64,000 bases of DNA from assembly GCA_905147135.1 (NCBI GenBank), contig LR990059.1, positions 14,035,001-14,099,000 on the forward strand. Direction: 5' to 3'. The notes beneath the pieces were generated by a model. It had not been told where the DNA came from. It searched no databases and saw nothing but the letters and a program-made list of their open reading frames with translations. Shown piece after piece: positions 33,181 to 45,665 of the stretch (its first letter is position 1; the number at the start of each line of letters is the position of its first letter). The stretch is from Blastobasis lacticolella. Taxonomy: Eukaryota; Arthropoda; Insecta; Lepidoptera; Blastobasidae. A program made the translations under genes and the position numbers.

Positions 33181-36105
33181 GTATGTACAAATTACTACCT
33201 ATTCGAAAATAGTTACCCGCAAAGAAAGATTTATGACAAAGTATTTCTCGCCAACGTCAATATATTGTCCCTAAAAGTGTCATTCAAATACCGTCGTAAC
33301 AGGAGTACACTCAAACTCTTTAATGGTTTATAGTTCGACGATGTTCAATGGCTGTGATTTTTACGTTTTACCGCTGAACAATAGACCTTCACAATAGGGG
33401 ATACTTCAAGTGTTCTGCATTCTCTATTTGTCTTATTGTAGTTTAGAGTGGTTCACTCCACTCTTTGTTTACGGGACACTTGTTTGAATCACTACGCTTT
33501 TGTGGCGAGTAACCGTTAGTTGAACATTCGTATGTGTTTTACGCAATTTTAATAGTTTTGCTAAACGATTATTTAAAAACATTCCAAATAGGGATACTGT
33601 GTGATACCAAACAATGTTTTGGAACCTGAGAAACACGTTTTCTAAGACATTTGTTGAGTAGAAAGTGGGCAGCAGCATTTTCCTACGTTGTTTTAATACC
33701 GCAGGTTTTTGTTGTCAGTTTTGAGTTGAACTTATGTTCGGCAATAAGTATTATGGAGACGACGATGATAAGCTAGATCATTTTATTATAATTCTTAAAT
33801 GTACATTACAGATGTACAATACAAGAGCAATTTAAGTAATTTTAAGGTTTTTAATTATAGGTAGTTTTAGTATGTAATTTTATATTGTTTGTGTATAGTA
33901 ATAATCGTGTTTTATAACAATTATTCTATTTAATTTATTATTCTTATTCGAAATTACAAATGCTTATTAGTACAAGAGCTTAAGTGCATGACTACCTTAA
34001 GAAACATATTTCTGTGTCGTTGTCAAAAGGTTTTTATGGCATTCATGAATTACATTTTTATCTAATAGATAAAATATATCTACTGTTTGATAGTAGCTGG
34101 AAAGGATAATTTTCTTGAAGTGGCAAAGCATTTACGCTCGTAGTAAACCTAAGTACAAAAAGAAAACTTCAACTCTAAACCAACAAATAGTAGAGCGATG
34201 TTCTGAAAACAACTGAGACAGCAAACGTTTGGTAACTTCCAAATAAGTGAGATATACGCCTTGTAAACATTTACGTTCATAAGTTATTCACATCAAAAAC
34301 TTTGTACGACTATAACGTAGAATGTTATTTAAGTTAGTTGAAGTTCTGTAAGTGTATGAGTTTAATAAGAAACTTTGTGATACGATACGAACATGCTCTT
34401 TACAGGTGAAAACTATCGTAGTAATATAATGTGTAATACATTCTCTATGCTCATATAAATAGTCGAGTAGATCGAAGTGATATTAAAATTTAAGCTTAAA
34501 GAGTTGGTAACTTTTTACTTACCTACGTTACTTTAGGTTGTGTTTTGATGCAATTGCTTGATTTTGATAACATCTTCATTTCACTGAATGAATGTTCTCA
34601 TATCATTTTAGTTAATCTGAATTGCATGCAAGTTTATGATGATTTTCGTTTTAGTGACTAGAACACCAACGATTTGTAGCTCTTCTTCAAAGGAGAATTT
34701 TTCTTGTATTCGATGACGTAGGTTAACCTAAGCCTCATAGATTATTAGTATTTATTTAGATAAGTACCTACCTCTTACCGCTATTACCTATCTGTCGCTA
34801 TCATTATATCGATCCAGTCTTACAGCAACTTTCCAATCTCACCAATGACCCAGGTGCATGTTATTACGAGCTCTTCCCACAGGCTATTAGCGTCAAAAGT
34901 GTTTTAATATAAGAGTGAGATTGGCTGGCTACTCCGGAGTTCAGTGGTGACAAGATGAGCAAACTTTTTTAATAAAACATGTACTGCTGAAATGAGTTAC
35001 CAAACGCAGTCTTATGGCTTCGGTGTTAAGGACCAAAGGGATGGCATGGCCGTTCTGGTGATTCGGTGCAGGGTAGAATAAGGGTGTACCGTGTTTTATG
35101 ATGTTCTCGAGATTTTACTACCCTGAATTTGCGATAATCGTCTCCCGAAATTTTTGAGGATATTCCGAGTTGGATGGTTCAAATAAATACTGCGTGTTTA
35201 AGAGGCCGCTAGCAAAGAATATTAATAAAAAAGTACTGACCAACAAGCGTTAAACGTCTGTTTAGTTACACAGTCGGTACCTCTTTGGTTTTTACGAAAT
35301 TAGTGGTATTTTTTTTTTAAATGTGAAAATAATAATTAATTTAAAAAAAGTTATACGGCGTGTGTACAAACAAACTGGCCCAATGACGGGGTCGCTGTTG
35401 TTCAATTTAGAAATGTAAAACTGAAACCACTGACTAATAAAAATGAAATTATGGTCACAATTTTACAAACTTTGGAGTACGTATTCGGAAGTGAATGTGG
35501 CAAATAAATACATACCTACAAGTAGAACCCAAAAGGCAGTCTTATGCAAAATTTTAATCGGTGCCATCCAGTCTCAGGTGAAGAATAGGTAACGGAACGG
35601 AAATATCTGGTAGAAATAAATAAAGGTAACATACAATAACATTAACTATTGGTAATTCTAATTCTATTCAGTAATAATATTTGGATGTATGATTATTACT
35701 ACGAATAAATGAATATGAATAATCGCGGGAATACACTTGTAGGTATAGGTACTTACAATATAAGCTTACTCTTACTAGAATCTAGTCACTATAATAAACT
35801 CAGGATGTGCGAACATCGCAGTTCCAAATTTCTGTTTCAGAATACGAAGTAGAGGGGTAACTGTGAGCACAGCTTTGATTTAGTTAAATTAAAACTTGAG
35901 CTAGAACTCTAAACTTGGACCATGAACTGCTTGATGTCATTGCCATCACAGAGACTAACGAGTACACCATTACTTCTACCTTACACCACTTCATACATAC
36001 TTTCAAGAAACAAAAATATAGACTCAGTTGCATTGTCACAGTGAGGACAACGGAGCGCAACAATAGCGCAAGCGTAGTTAGACAATTGTATGGGTAGGTA
36101 GTTCA
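33181..36105. other. No gene seen
   Basis: Three kilobases of AT-rich DNA without assignable features. A 60-codon frame at 35915-36097 contains LLDVIAITET, reminiscent of LINE endonucleases, but nothing around it agrees. Confidence 0.3.
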
Positions 36106-36190
36106 TCAGTTATCTAGCACCCATTGCACAAGCTTTGCTTGCTTTAGGGCAAGATGGCGCTGTGTGAAAAGCATATATTATTCAAAATTT
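36106..36190 (+). repeat. Interspersed repeat D, uninterrupted copy
   Basis: CAGTTATCTAGCACCC, then CACAAGCTTTGCTTGCTTTA, GGGCAAGATGGCGCTGTGTG. This copy shows the site before the insertion seen at 25757. Confidence 0.55.
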
Positions 36191-36601
36191 AATGAGTAAA
36201 ATACATTGAATACTTTCCCAAACAGTCTTCAGTTTTGCATGTATTTAATATTAAACTATGAGGAGTCTGGTTCTCTGTTTCACACCATCTTGTCTATTCC
36301 CCAGCAATTAAGTGTTCAGCGTTGCTGCGTTTTCGTTTGTAGAGTAATTCAAAGCGTTACAAGCAAGATAGTTAACAACTTGTTCTTTGAAGACGTTTCA
36401 CCGCGGTTGTTCATTATTTCAATTAAGAGTAGGTAAGTACGTTATGTGCAATAACAATTGTTTAAATTGAAAGATTGAACTCAAATTACATGACGTTGAT
36501 TATTGATGTTGGGACCGTGGGACCGCTAATAATATATTTTCAGAAATATCTAAAAGACTAATGGAGATGAGCGGAGACCTGGCTCGTTTTTCGTTCAGAA
36601 A

Positions 36602-36697
36602 ATAAGCATTGCTATTCAACGAGGTTACGCAGCCAGCTTTCTAGGCACACTTCCGGGGGGCAGCGGTGTGGACGACATTTTTAATTTTATAGTTTAA
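36602..36697 (+). mobile_element. LINE C-terminus (family 3)
   Basis: The frame reads ISIAIQRGYAASFLGTLP then GGSGVDDIFNFIV and a TAA. xxSIAIQRGNAASxLGT is a recurrent C-terminal ending of moth non-LTR retrotransposons (family knowledge). Everything upstream is out of frame or missing. A related, more decayed end is at 6475-6650. Confidence 0.6.
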
Positions 36698-38296
36698 ATG
36701 CTTTTTTATGTTTTCTTTTCTCTTCTTCTTTCATTGTAATATCATTCGTCACAATATACCAGTCAATTCAAGTTAAGAAATAAACATTCAGCAAACCTTT
36801 TAGAAATACAATTACCAACAGGGTATCAGAAACACAATCCTCGTACTTTCGTATCAAAATAAAACATTGTTCGATTTACGGTGGAATATTAACGGGACCT
36901 CATTACTTACTTTACGAAGGCAATTGATTATATTTACGTCCAAAATTCTGTTTAGCTTTATTTACGATCGTCATATTTTAATCAGGAGCGGTAGAATATA
37001 CAAGGGAAAGCTGGAATAGAGGAGGGCTCGTAAAACTCACTTTACGACAAATTCAGTTCAATGTTATGAACCATAAATCATTGCGTGATCTGTTTTTGTG
37101 TAACGGCCGAAGGATGTTTAGAAGTTATCGATGGAAAAAGGGAGCACGGACGCGGGTTGACTAATAAATAGATTTGTGCTAAAATTAGATTGGGATTGTT
37201 TGTGAAGTCCATATCTGTGACGAGTCCTTTCGAACTCGTGTATGTTCAATAAAGTGCCAACGTTAGTATTGTACAAATGGTAAGGTAATGATCTTTTCAT
37301 GTCTACGTTTGGTAAGTTCACGTTTATCTACGTCAGAAAAAGGTACATACTGAAAGCTAACTACTAATGAGCTTTAGGCTAAGCTTACATTTTTGTGACA
37401 TGTTTCATTGTGCCGTAGGTAGATGATGACTGCAGGTAGATGATGATTTTTGTGTCATGCCTATATTTTCTTGTTTTAAGCACGAATAGCTTAATTTTGT
37501 GTTCCTAAGCAATAATTTCACTAATGATATTTTACGGTAATTTGTACAACACAAAAAAAACACCGTATACTCTGATTTACAATTCAAAACTAAAAGTTTT
37601 ACAGTTAATACCGGTAAATAGAATAGGCGGAAAGTAGAGCCTCGTCTCTCTTACACCCGAAAGCACCCGAAGCCGAAACTAACCGACGTGCATTACAATA
37701 CCGCCGAAACCTGTAATTATCGTTCACTGACTGGAACATCAAACTTTAGTGTTCATAGATATCACAGACCCAGAACTCTGGTCGCTTTATACAAAAATAG
37801 CACTTTTAGAAATATTTAATTGGTATCGTCGCCGTTCTTTCCCCGTTTGTGGAGCCAAAGCGACGATCGCCCATCAGTCAGGCGACACGAGTCCTACGAC
37901 ATCAAAAGGTATAAAAATAGAAACGTTCACAGTTTACACGGCGTTTTTGATACTGTAAACATCGCGGAATTTATAACGCTCTGGATTTATAAGGCATCCT
38001 GCGTTGGATACACGTTTATGAGCAGACGGCGCTGACGCTAACGTGTTTGTGCATTTTATGGTCGCCAACTTATACCTACAGCGAGTGCATTTTGACGAAA
38101 TATCCTTGAACTGCGTCAAAATATTTACCCGATGTCGTAAATTTTTGGTCACGACGCTTAAGTATAAACGTCACTGAAAAATGGCTTTCAAGTAGGTTTA
38201 GTGTCTATAAATGGTTCTTTTACTCTCCATAAGCAAGATTTTATGATTAGGAGTACATAAGTGAAAAACTTAGAAACTGGTCATAAGGTGGTAGCG
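36698..38296. other. No gene confirmed
   Basis: Unassigned. The stretch 37640-38150 is GC-balanced and open in several frames on both strands (for example 37749-37958 plus, 37934-38152 minus), but neither shows a family signature. Confidence 0.3.
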
Positions 38297-38447
38297 GTGG
38301 AGATCGCGGTGTTATAAATACAACAATTGAAAAAGTTGCAGCCCATTTTCCAGCCTATGGAGACTGTAGATCTTTTTTCTCGAAAACATTAGTCGTCTTG
38401 TACTACAACCACGAGTGTAAGGGGTTGGTGCTATTCTACTCTGCCTA
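38297..38447 (-). mobile_element. RTE-like LINE 3' UTR fragment
   Basis: It aligns with 4310-4450: on the minus strand GGCAGAGTAGAATAGCACC, ACTCGTGGTTGTAGTACAAG, ACTAATGTTTTCGAG and TGGAAAATGGGCTGCAAC. It stops before the GATGAT tail. Confidence 0.6.
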
Positions 38448-39111
38448 ATATAAGTACGAAAAGTACTTAAAAAAATATTATAGGGTTTGAAAATATCCCT
38501 TTTCATTTGTCGTCAGTTTTTTCTATTTAACCAGATAGATGTACTATTATGAAGATATTAGTTATCAAAATGAAATAATATGCACTATCATGCCTACAAA
38601 GTTTCAATGTTTGTAGATTTGTGATTAAAATAAATTGAAAAATTTGCTTGTATGAGGGTTTTCGTCATTTTCGTTATACAAAACGAACGACCTATTATTG
38701 TGGTATGGTATTATCGTGAAATCATCCCATCGCAACATCCCAGTTTTTGAAATCTCCCACATAACCGAGCTTCACAACTCCCCACGCCTCACACAAATCC
38801 AGCTAAAGCGAGTAAGTCATTTAATTCTAATTAAATCTTATCGTCCCCATCCAACAAGGGCTGACCTATTATCGAGCCATTTCCCACATGCGACTGGATG
38901 CATGGCAATCATCGTCTGCATCTCGCTAATGAGTGGGACGCGTTTTCGCATCATTATCTTGGACAGTGGGCATTATCTATTCAGTGGGCCGATGCTGTAC
39001 ACGGCGCGTTTATCAACAGCTTGGTGGCCACTGTTGTTTAATGAGACTGTTAGTGGGCTGGAGGGAATCTGTACCCCCCACAGTGTGCGGTAGTAAGCGA
39101 GTGCGTAGTAG
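38448..39111. other. Unassigned GC-balanced block (38700-39110)
   Basis: A 131-codon plus frame lacks family features. The sequence is rich in TAAT and ATTATC words (CTAATTAAATC, CTCGCTAATGAG, GCATTATCTATTC), the kind of composition found in conserved non-coding enhancers. That is only a suggestion. Confidence 0.2.
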
Positions 39112-39175
39112 CATAGACCAATATAATACGCCATACCACTATATAATACAATATAGTGAATTATATTGGTCTATG
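39112..39175. repeat. Two-step hairpin, possible miRNA-like fold or tiny MITE
   Basis: The outer 16 bp pair perfectly (CATAGACCAATATAAT at 39112-39127 with 39160-39175) and the inner 8 bp pair perfectly (CACTATAT at 39137 with ATATAGTG at 39151) around the loop AATACA. An asymmetric bulge of 9 nt against 1 nt separates the two helices. No target duplication is obvious. Confidence 0.7.
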
Positions 39176-39635
39176 ATAGTTGGCATGTGGCATTTCAGCT
39201 TAGTCCTCACAGTGACAACGCACATGCGGTTCCTCCAGCCTATATGCATGGACCGTAGATGTTATGGGCGCAGGTGGACTGTCTGCTCGTTTGTCACTGA
39301 TTAGTATAAAAAATGTTATGAACTGTGTTTCAGACGATGTTGTCTCCCACAGTAAGTGGGTATCATAATATGTAAAAATATTTGGTTTGTATGTTGTAGG
39401 CCATATGATAAAAAGTTGTGAGTGGCTCTTGCAGTGTTAAATATAACATTTTGATGTTTCGACCACTTTTCAGGTATCATGGTTACCATTGACCTGTTGA
39501 CTATTCAACCTGAATAGTTAAATGGTCAGTGTGAGCAGCGCACTCTGAGATCACGCACTCCCAACCTCTTCAGGTGGCCGCAAAGAGACGTTAGGACGAG
39601 GCCGATCGTTCAGACTACTTTAATTTATATATATT
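39176..39635. other. No gene seen
   Basis: Unassigned sequence; nothing recognisable. Confidence 0.25.
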
Positions 39636-39695
39636 TTTTATATTAGACAAGACAGGCATTTGACCGCAATCTCACCTGTTGGTAAGTGACTGGTA
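39636..39695 (-). mobile_element. CR1-like LINE 3' terminus (family 2)
   Basis: The minus strand has CACTTACCAACAGGTGAG and GCGGTCAAATGCCTGTC, the same words as the longer copy at 42715-42765. Confidence 0.5.
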
Positions 39696-40065
39696 ACTAA
39701 TGATCTCAGTCAGCGTCACTTGCCATCGGTATCCACATGTAACAAGTTCAGATACGTAATCTTCTTCTTTGACAAGCATACTCCATTACTACCGTATCAT
39801 TAACCGATCCGAATTTCTTCCTGCAAAAACGAGACATATCAATATGTCAAGTGCACTCCGTACCTCCTACACGTTCACACCTCCAGTCTGGGAGTCCCCT
39901 CAAAAAGTTTCGCCTCGGGTAAAATTCTCGCCGTGATCCGTTCCACGTCCATTACCAACTTGAAATATATTCGAGAGTCGAGATTTATATGGAGTTAGCA
40001 CTGCGGTGCAACTATGTAACTTTGCAATTTTAGTTTTATATATTTTTTTAAAGTTTATCTGTAGA

Positions 40066-40135
40066 GAAGTAGGCAAGCGGACCACTTAGTGGAAAGTGTC
40101 GTGCCAGCGCCATCTTTGGACATTAGGAACACCAG
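40066..40135 (-). mobile_element. CR1-like LINE 3' terminus (family 1)
   Basis: Minus-strand CCACTAAGTGGTCCGCTTGC then CTACTT is a decayed form of CATCAGGTGGCCCGCTTGCC. Short and non-coding. Confidence 0.4.
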
Positions 40136-40177
40136 TATCAAAATGGGATGATGAGATTGGACTCCTACTAATATTAT

Positions 40178-40998
40178 TTATTTATTTATTCATTTATTTA
40201 TTGGAGTACCAACAGCTATATAATACACTAGCGATCCGCCCCGGCTTCGCACGGGTACCACTACGGGTACACGGGTTACTTTCAAGCGAAAATTATTTGA
40301 TTCCGCACACGACTCTTGACATTGACTCCCCTCCCGTACCCCGTGCTGCCTAGATAGCCGAGCGGACTGAGCGGCGAACACGCGACTTTTTTCTAATATT
40401 CACATTTTTAAACTCGTGATATCTTTCGAATGGAATGTCTGAATTGAATAATTCAAAAAGTTATATAAAGGTATTGAAGCAGTCGTGAATATAAAGTAAT
40501 TGATTTTGATAAGGATTAATACCAAGGTACAAATAAAGAGGGTTTTTTAGCGGCGGCATTTCAATTAAATTTTGAAAATAAAAAAAGTTGTTGTAGTGAC
40601 ATAACTACAATAGTTGGACATATGCTACCGCGGAGTTTTTTGTAGACATTATGATGTTCTTCAATATTGTTGTACATTATTTTGTTCTATCGCTAATAGT
40701 TTCGGCAGCGCATTCGACGAAAGACATTTTAAGACTCATTTTTCTACACCTTCGGTTACATTGTTCAAATTTTACCAAGGATCCCTTATTTTTTTCAAAA
40801 TGAAATGTAGCCTATGTCAAATTGGAAGAATGTAGCATTCTATTGGTGAAAGAATTTTTTAAATCGGCCCAGTACTTTTTGAGCCTATTCATTACAAACA
40901 TACAAACATACAAAAATAGGTACAAATCTTTCCTCTTTATAATATTAGTGTAGATAATAAGTAATATATTAGAATCAATAAGCCAATTACAGGAGTTA
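40178..40998 (-). repeat. LINE 3' tail split by a Helitron
   Basis: The (ATTT)n tail and GGAGTACCAACAGCTATATA (40178-40227) continue after the Helitron as TAATAAGTAATATATTAG and CCAATTACAGG (40955-40998). With the Helitron removed, this aligns base for base with 10012-10090. Confidence 0.65.
40228..40954 (-). mobile_element. Helitron, non-autonomous, complete (727 bp)
   Basis: On the minus strand it starts TCTACACTAATATTATAAAG and ends GGGGCGGATCGCTAG: 5'-TC and 3'-CTAG, inserted between A and T, as Helitrons do. CCCG/CGGG near the end can form the usual small 3' hairpin. The interior has no Rep/helicase frame, so it needs help in trans. Near its 3' end is a tRNA-like scrap (GATAGCCGAGCGGACTGAG, 40353-40371). 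The boundaries are confirmed by the unoccupied sister site at 10 kb. Confidence 0.8.
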
Positions 40999-40999
40999 T

Positions 41000-41216
41000 A
41001 TGCGAACGTTTGTAAGGATAGATGTCTGGATAGATGTTAGTTACTCTTATGCAAAAACTTATGCAAGTATTTCGATGAAAATTTGCAGTATAGCTTATAG
41101 TCCAGAATAACACACACCTACTAATTTTCCTGAAAATCAATGTAGTTCCTGCTAGAATACGGCTGAGTTAAAGCGAGTTTTACGCAAACGAAGTCGCCGG
41201 CGAAACTACTCTTTCA
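41000..41216 (+). mobile_element. Second Helitron-like fragment
   Basis: Contains AGTTATATGCGAACGTTTGT, ATGCAAGTATTTCGATGAAA and the terminal-like ACGCAAACGAAGTCGCCGGC, typical of moth Helitron repeats, but lacks the final CTAG. It lies directly beside the split LINE tail. Confidence 0.5.
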
Positions 41217-42639
41217 CAAACTAGGTCATATCTGTGGTTTCATTTTCTCTGTCTGTCGTATGGAAGCCATTGACAATACACCGGACCATTCTCACTAAAT
41301 CTATATCGTATATGCGGCGAAGCTGCGGTGTAAATTTTTATTTATGAAAATAAATTGAAATGGAAACGTTATCATAACGAAGCCGTTCCTCCGAAAACGA
41401 ACGAATTCCAAAATTGCACCCTCAGTGTTCGGTAAACTCCAAGTCTACGGAGTCGTGCCCGATCTCCCAGTTAGGATAAATGTAGCGACACGTTTTGAAT
41501 AACATTAAGTGAGTGAGTAACTTATTTTGAACTTGGCCAGATCGCTGATTACCAAGCACCGGTGAGGGCTGCTATCGGGCCGGGAATAATGCGCTGGGCG
41601 GGCCAGTTGCGAGTTTGTTTGGGAATAAATTGTTGATGTTCTTGATTTGTGCAAGCGAGAGTTTGGCTCTGAAAGAGGTGTTTGGGAACCGTATTTGGAT
41701 ATCAAAATATTTGGTAGTGTCAATTGTGGTCATCTATAGCCCGTAGTGATTAAGAATCCTGCTTGTACCAATTTCAAATGTAAAAAAGATTACCTATTAT
41801 TGGTTGTTTGTAATTCGATGATTAGATACAAAAGAACGTTAATATTCAATTTTCTATATTAAAGTACTAATACGCAAATGCAAATGTTACAAATTTGCAA
41901 ATGAATACAATTATTTGATAATATTCACAGATGTTACTGTGAAGTCTTACAGTTTGCGTGGGATTAAAACTATAAAAGAACATCATACAGATCAGATCGG
42001 ATGGATCAGTAGAAATTGCTTAACATAACCTTTTTGGCGACATTTTAAACTGAGTTGATGACCCAAAATCCAAGAAAGATAAGTGCATTGAAAAGATAAA
42101 AAAAGATCAGATCACGTTCCTATGAACTTGATCGATGATCTGCAAATAGTTCGGTGCATTCCAAAACTTGCAAGCTATGTTTGTGAAAGGCATTTGGAGG
42201 ACGTAGCTTCATTGTCTTATTTTATATGGAAATCACGTTTGTAGTGTTTAGTTTTATATGTTTTGTAGTTCATCCTGTAAAAATGTTCGTAATAAATTAA
42301 ATATCAGACTAGCGAAAAGAAAAATCAAAGCTCAAACTTCTTAACGCTGAAAATGGTTGCAACAAAATTCTTTTCAAGAGCTCGCTCAAAGTTCTTGGCT
42401 ACAATGGAGGCGTCCTTCTTTATTCTTCATTTTTCATCTTTCAAACTCTAATGATCTTTAATGAAAAGGAGCCGATACAGCCACCATTTTTCAAAGATGT
42501 TCCATTTCAACATGTTTGCCTTTTTTAGGTCAACAATTCTGAAAAGTTTCACTGAGCTGAACAATTTCCAATGCAACGATTTTCTTATAAGAATCATATT
42601 AGAAAAGACATCCTGTCACTGAAAGATAACTTATGTGAA
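41217..42639. other. No gene seen
   Basis: Unassigned AT-rich sequence. AGATCAGATCGG near 41990 and 42105 resembles words near 24690. Confidence 0.25.
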
Positions 42640-42775
42640 GTGTATGTTACCGTTACAATCTAGACGTCTTTAAAACTAGAGTGAATAAGCTGATCCTAGA
42701 CAGGCATACTTTATCTTCGACCGCAACGCCACTTACCACTAGGTGAGATAGCGGTCAAATGCCTGCCTAGTTCTT
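42640..42775 (+). mobile_element. CR1-like LINE C-terminus and 3' UTR (family 2)
   Basis: Plus-strand codons read RYNLDVFKTRVNKLILDRH, the FPxxYNLxxFKxRVNxHL ending of CR1-type polymerases. The 3' UTR follows: CACTTACCACTAGGTGAGAT, GCGGTCAAATGCCTGCC. Only the last twenty or so codons remain. Related scraps lie at 39636, 53262 and 61395. Confidence 0.6.
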
Positions 42776-45000
42776 GTTTAAAAAAGTTGGACTGGTAACA
42801 TTTGCACTTTTGCCTATTTTGTTTTTAAAAACAATTCAACTATAACCAACCAACCAACACAACCAATACCGATATTTCACATGACCACAAAACCCAACTG
42901 TGAAATACTATTTGCTGCCACATGCCCGTTTGTTGTACTCTCACAAAAAAGAGATAAAAATTTAGCCCAAATTCTACGTGGCATTGCCGAACAGAAAAAT
43001 AATAATAAAAGAGAATCTATAAAAGTGTATCACGGTACAGCCGAGTTACCATCCATCAAAGTTAGAATGTCGGCCAAACACGTTAGGTAAGTATTACATT
43101 TGTTAAGAATTGTACAGTGTGAAAGGCGTACGGATGCCAGCGTTGATGAATCCGACAAGAATTTCTTTCTACCCTTTTTTATCAGGTGAGACTTGATAAA
43201 ACACGGGCACTTGCGTTCCTTTTGAATATTTTGTGGGTGTATTATTTTTACGAAATAGAACATTGGAACTACGGAGTAGAAATAAAGCATCTTCTTGCTT
43301 TATTTTCAATCCTAGTCGCCACGTTAGCAATACCTATGTAACTTTATACATCTTTGACTGGGAAAACATAATTTATTTAGTTAGAACTCCCTCCGGTATT
43401 TAAAAAATACCTATTTAATTATAATTTTATATCATAATGAAACATGTTCAAAATGTAATAATTTTCATGTACGTACAGGGTTTAAGTTATACTAGATAAT
43501 AATACTTCTGCAAATTATTATATAATAATACATTTACCTTCGAAAACAAATACATTACATACTACAAGTTCAACACATTTAGGTAAGTTACATGACTTCC
43601 ATGTTAACATAATTAAATTATTATAATTGTTGATCTGAATTCAAAATCTCATTTTCAAAGAAAGATATTAAGTATGAGTACAAAATTTTGTCAGCAAAGG
43701 AAACAATTTCATAAGGGCTCATGCCTGATTTCTGGGAAATGGAGTGTTCCCAATTTCAAAAGAAACTTCCTCGAGCCTACAGAAATCAGGCAGGGAAAAT
43801 TTCAAACAACAAAAGAGTAATACAAACAAGGTTACGCTTGAAAAAATCAACGAATAAATAACTTACCAAGTATTTTTGGGAGTATCTATCTTGTACAGAT
43901 TTCTTGGTTAGAAATAATACAGTATAGAATTTTGCGTAGCACTGTTCACTTCTAATTTATTTTACTGTCAATAGTCTCGTTGTAAATGTAGCTGTAAAGT
44001 ATTTTATGTAAAAAAGATGCTGCGGGATCTGTTAGCTTAGATTTATTAGTACAGCATAATATGTGTATGCTCTAATAAAATTTACCAAAGTAACAATTAA
44101 CCTACTGAAGCCGTTACACTCTGAAATTTACCTGAACCAAAAAGGAAATAATGTAAGCTGATAGTTTTTTGGAATAATATCAATCACTTCTAAAAAATAG
44201 GAGACCAATGAATATTTTATAAAATTACCTACTTTATTATACTAAAATAACGAATATAGTGTGTAAAAAAATAATGTTAACCAACAGTAATAATGCTAAT
44301 ACAAGCCAACCTAGATATAATCAAAATCGATGAGTTCAATTTGAAACTGAGTAACGACGATAGATTACTTTGGATGTCATAAAACAATTACAAAACTGAT
44401 TTTCCAAGGTGCAACGCATTGTCCCGCCTACGGAAACCGTAAGTGTAATCCATAAACGTGTAGGGCACACAAATAAAAGTAATTTAGGGGACAAAAACTG
44501 CCGAACAAATCACAAACAATGCTCTATTGTTGTAATGAATTGTTTTGTTATATGTTCATTACAAAACTGCTCGTTCATTGTTGGCTTTTATTCCGCCCAC
44601 ATGGTTCGGTCTATAAAACAGTTTATTAATTAAATCGTTTGTGCACGTGGGCACATATTAAATTCGAGTTAGCGTTATATGGATACTGAAGCTTACAAAT
44701 TTCACCTAATTGGAGTTATTAGACATAATCCGTTTAGCGGTTAATTAGTCAAGTTCTAGTCGGATTTGTTGCTGACTTTGGGTCTAAGCACATATCACAT
44801 TGAAGGGAAACGGAGTTGTTTTAGTGTACTGTCGAGAATTTCGTACAAAAAAATGCTGAACGGCAAGTCGTTAAGGTGCCGAACAGTTGTGGAGTGTGGC
44901 AAGCCTTATTGTTCAAGTAAGCTTGATGCCACTTTCCCGGTTATATCGTTTCCCACAGTCAGCAAATGTTACTGCAAGTCATAACATTTCAGTGTAACTA
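42776..45000. other. No gene confirmed; exon-like frame at 42881-43086 (+)
   Basis: The frame begins with ATG at 42881 (MTTKPNCEILFAA), reads NLAQILRGIAEQKNN and ENDS in phase at AG/GTAAGTATT (43087), a consensus splice donor. Frames of this length are common by chance in the window and I know no family. The rest of the stretch is AT-rich and unassigned. Confidence 0.2.
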
Positions 45001-45665
45001 AATCATTCCATGTTTCCGGTCTGCCAACATTTCGTACATTTGCTTCCATTAAATCCCTGTCAGCCGTCAGCGGGCTCGACATCGCTATAATATCATCTGC
45101 CGCATATGTGTTTACTTTGGACGTTCAAACAGATCCCGCATCATCTACAGTAAATGCAACACTGACCATCGGATCGACCACGGCACTTTCACAGGGCGCG
45201 AAATTCAAAATCCATGTAAAACAGTTCCGGAGCACTGAGTTGGCACACAGTCACTAATTCATGTAAGGGTTTGTAGGACGCACTATCTGGGAACAAACAT
45301 CCCTATACAAACAAGTCGGCGCCGGTGCGATGTTTCGCACGCGAGGGGATCGGCCGGCAGCGATGCGCCTCCTCCGACGGCCGAGAAACGACTGACTGGA
45401 ATCATGTTAGCCGGGCACACCGGCTATTGCATCCGAGCATAAACGAAAACGGCCGAATGTAATTTAGATGTGTGAACGAGATGGGAAGCATTTCTATGTC
45501 GGCAGAGCAGGATGCAGTCTCAGGTGGGGTGGGCGCCGACTGCACCGCGCGTAGGGGTTTCGCCCGTGCAGGTTTGATTCAAAGAGTGCATTCGTCCGAA
45601 AGATGCCGGCGCTGCCATACCCTGCGGCGTCATACCTATCATTTTAATGGTCAATTAATGAATTG
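45001..45665. promoter_or_regulatory. GC/CpG-rich patch, possible regulatory or exonic DNA
   Basis: Within AT-rich surroundings this block has many CpGs (GTCGGCGCCGGTGCGATG, GATCGGCCGGCAGCGATGC, GGTGGGGTGGGCGCCGAC) and no repeat match. A short frame at 45481-45666 starts with ATG but shows no family features. It could be a promoter-proximal region, an untranslated exon or an unrecognised repeat. Confidence 0.2.

Noticed and set aside
35915..36097. LLDVIAITET resembling a LINE endonuclease motif
   Set aside because: Only ten residues fit; neighbouring codons do not match any endonuclease block.
38698..39093. 131-codon plus-strand frame
   Set aside because: No family features; starts without ATG; overlaps a second open frame, as expected for stop-poor composition.
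24690..42120. AGATCAGATCG words near 24690 and again near 41990 and 42105
   Set aside because: The shared words are short and spacing differs. I could not extend an alignment, so I do not call a repeat family.
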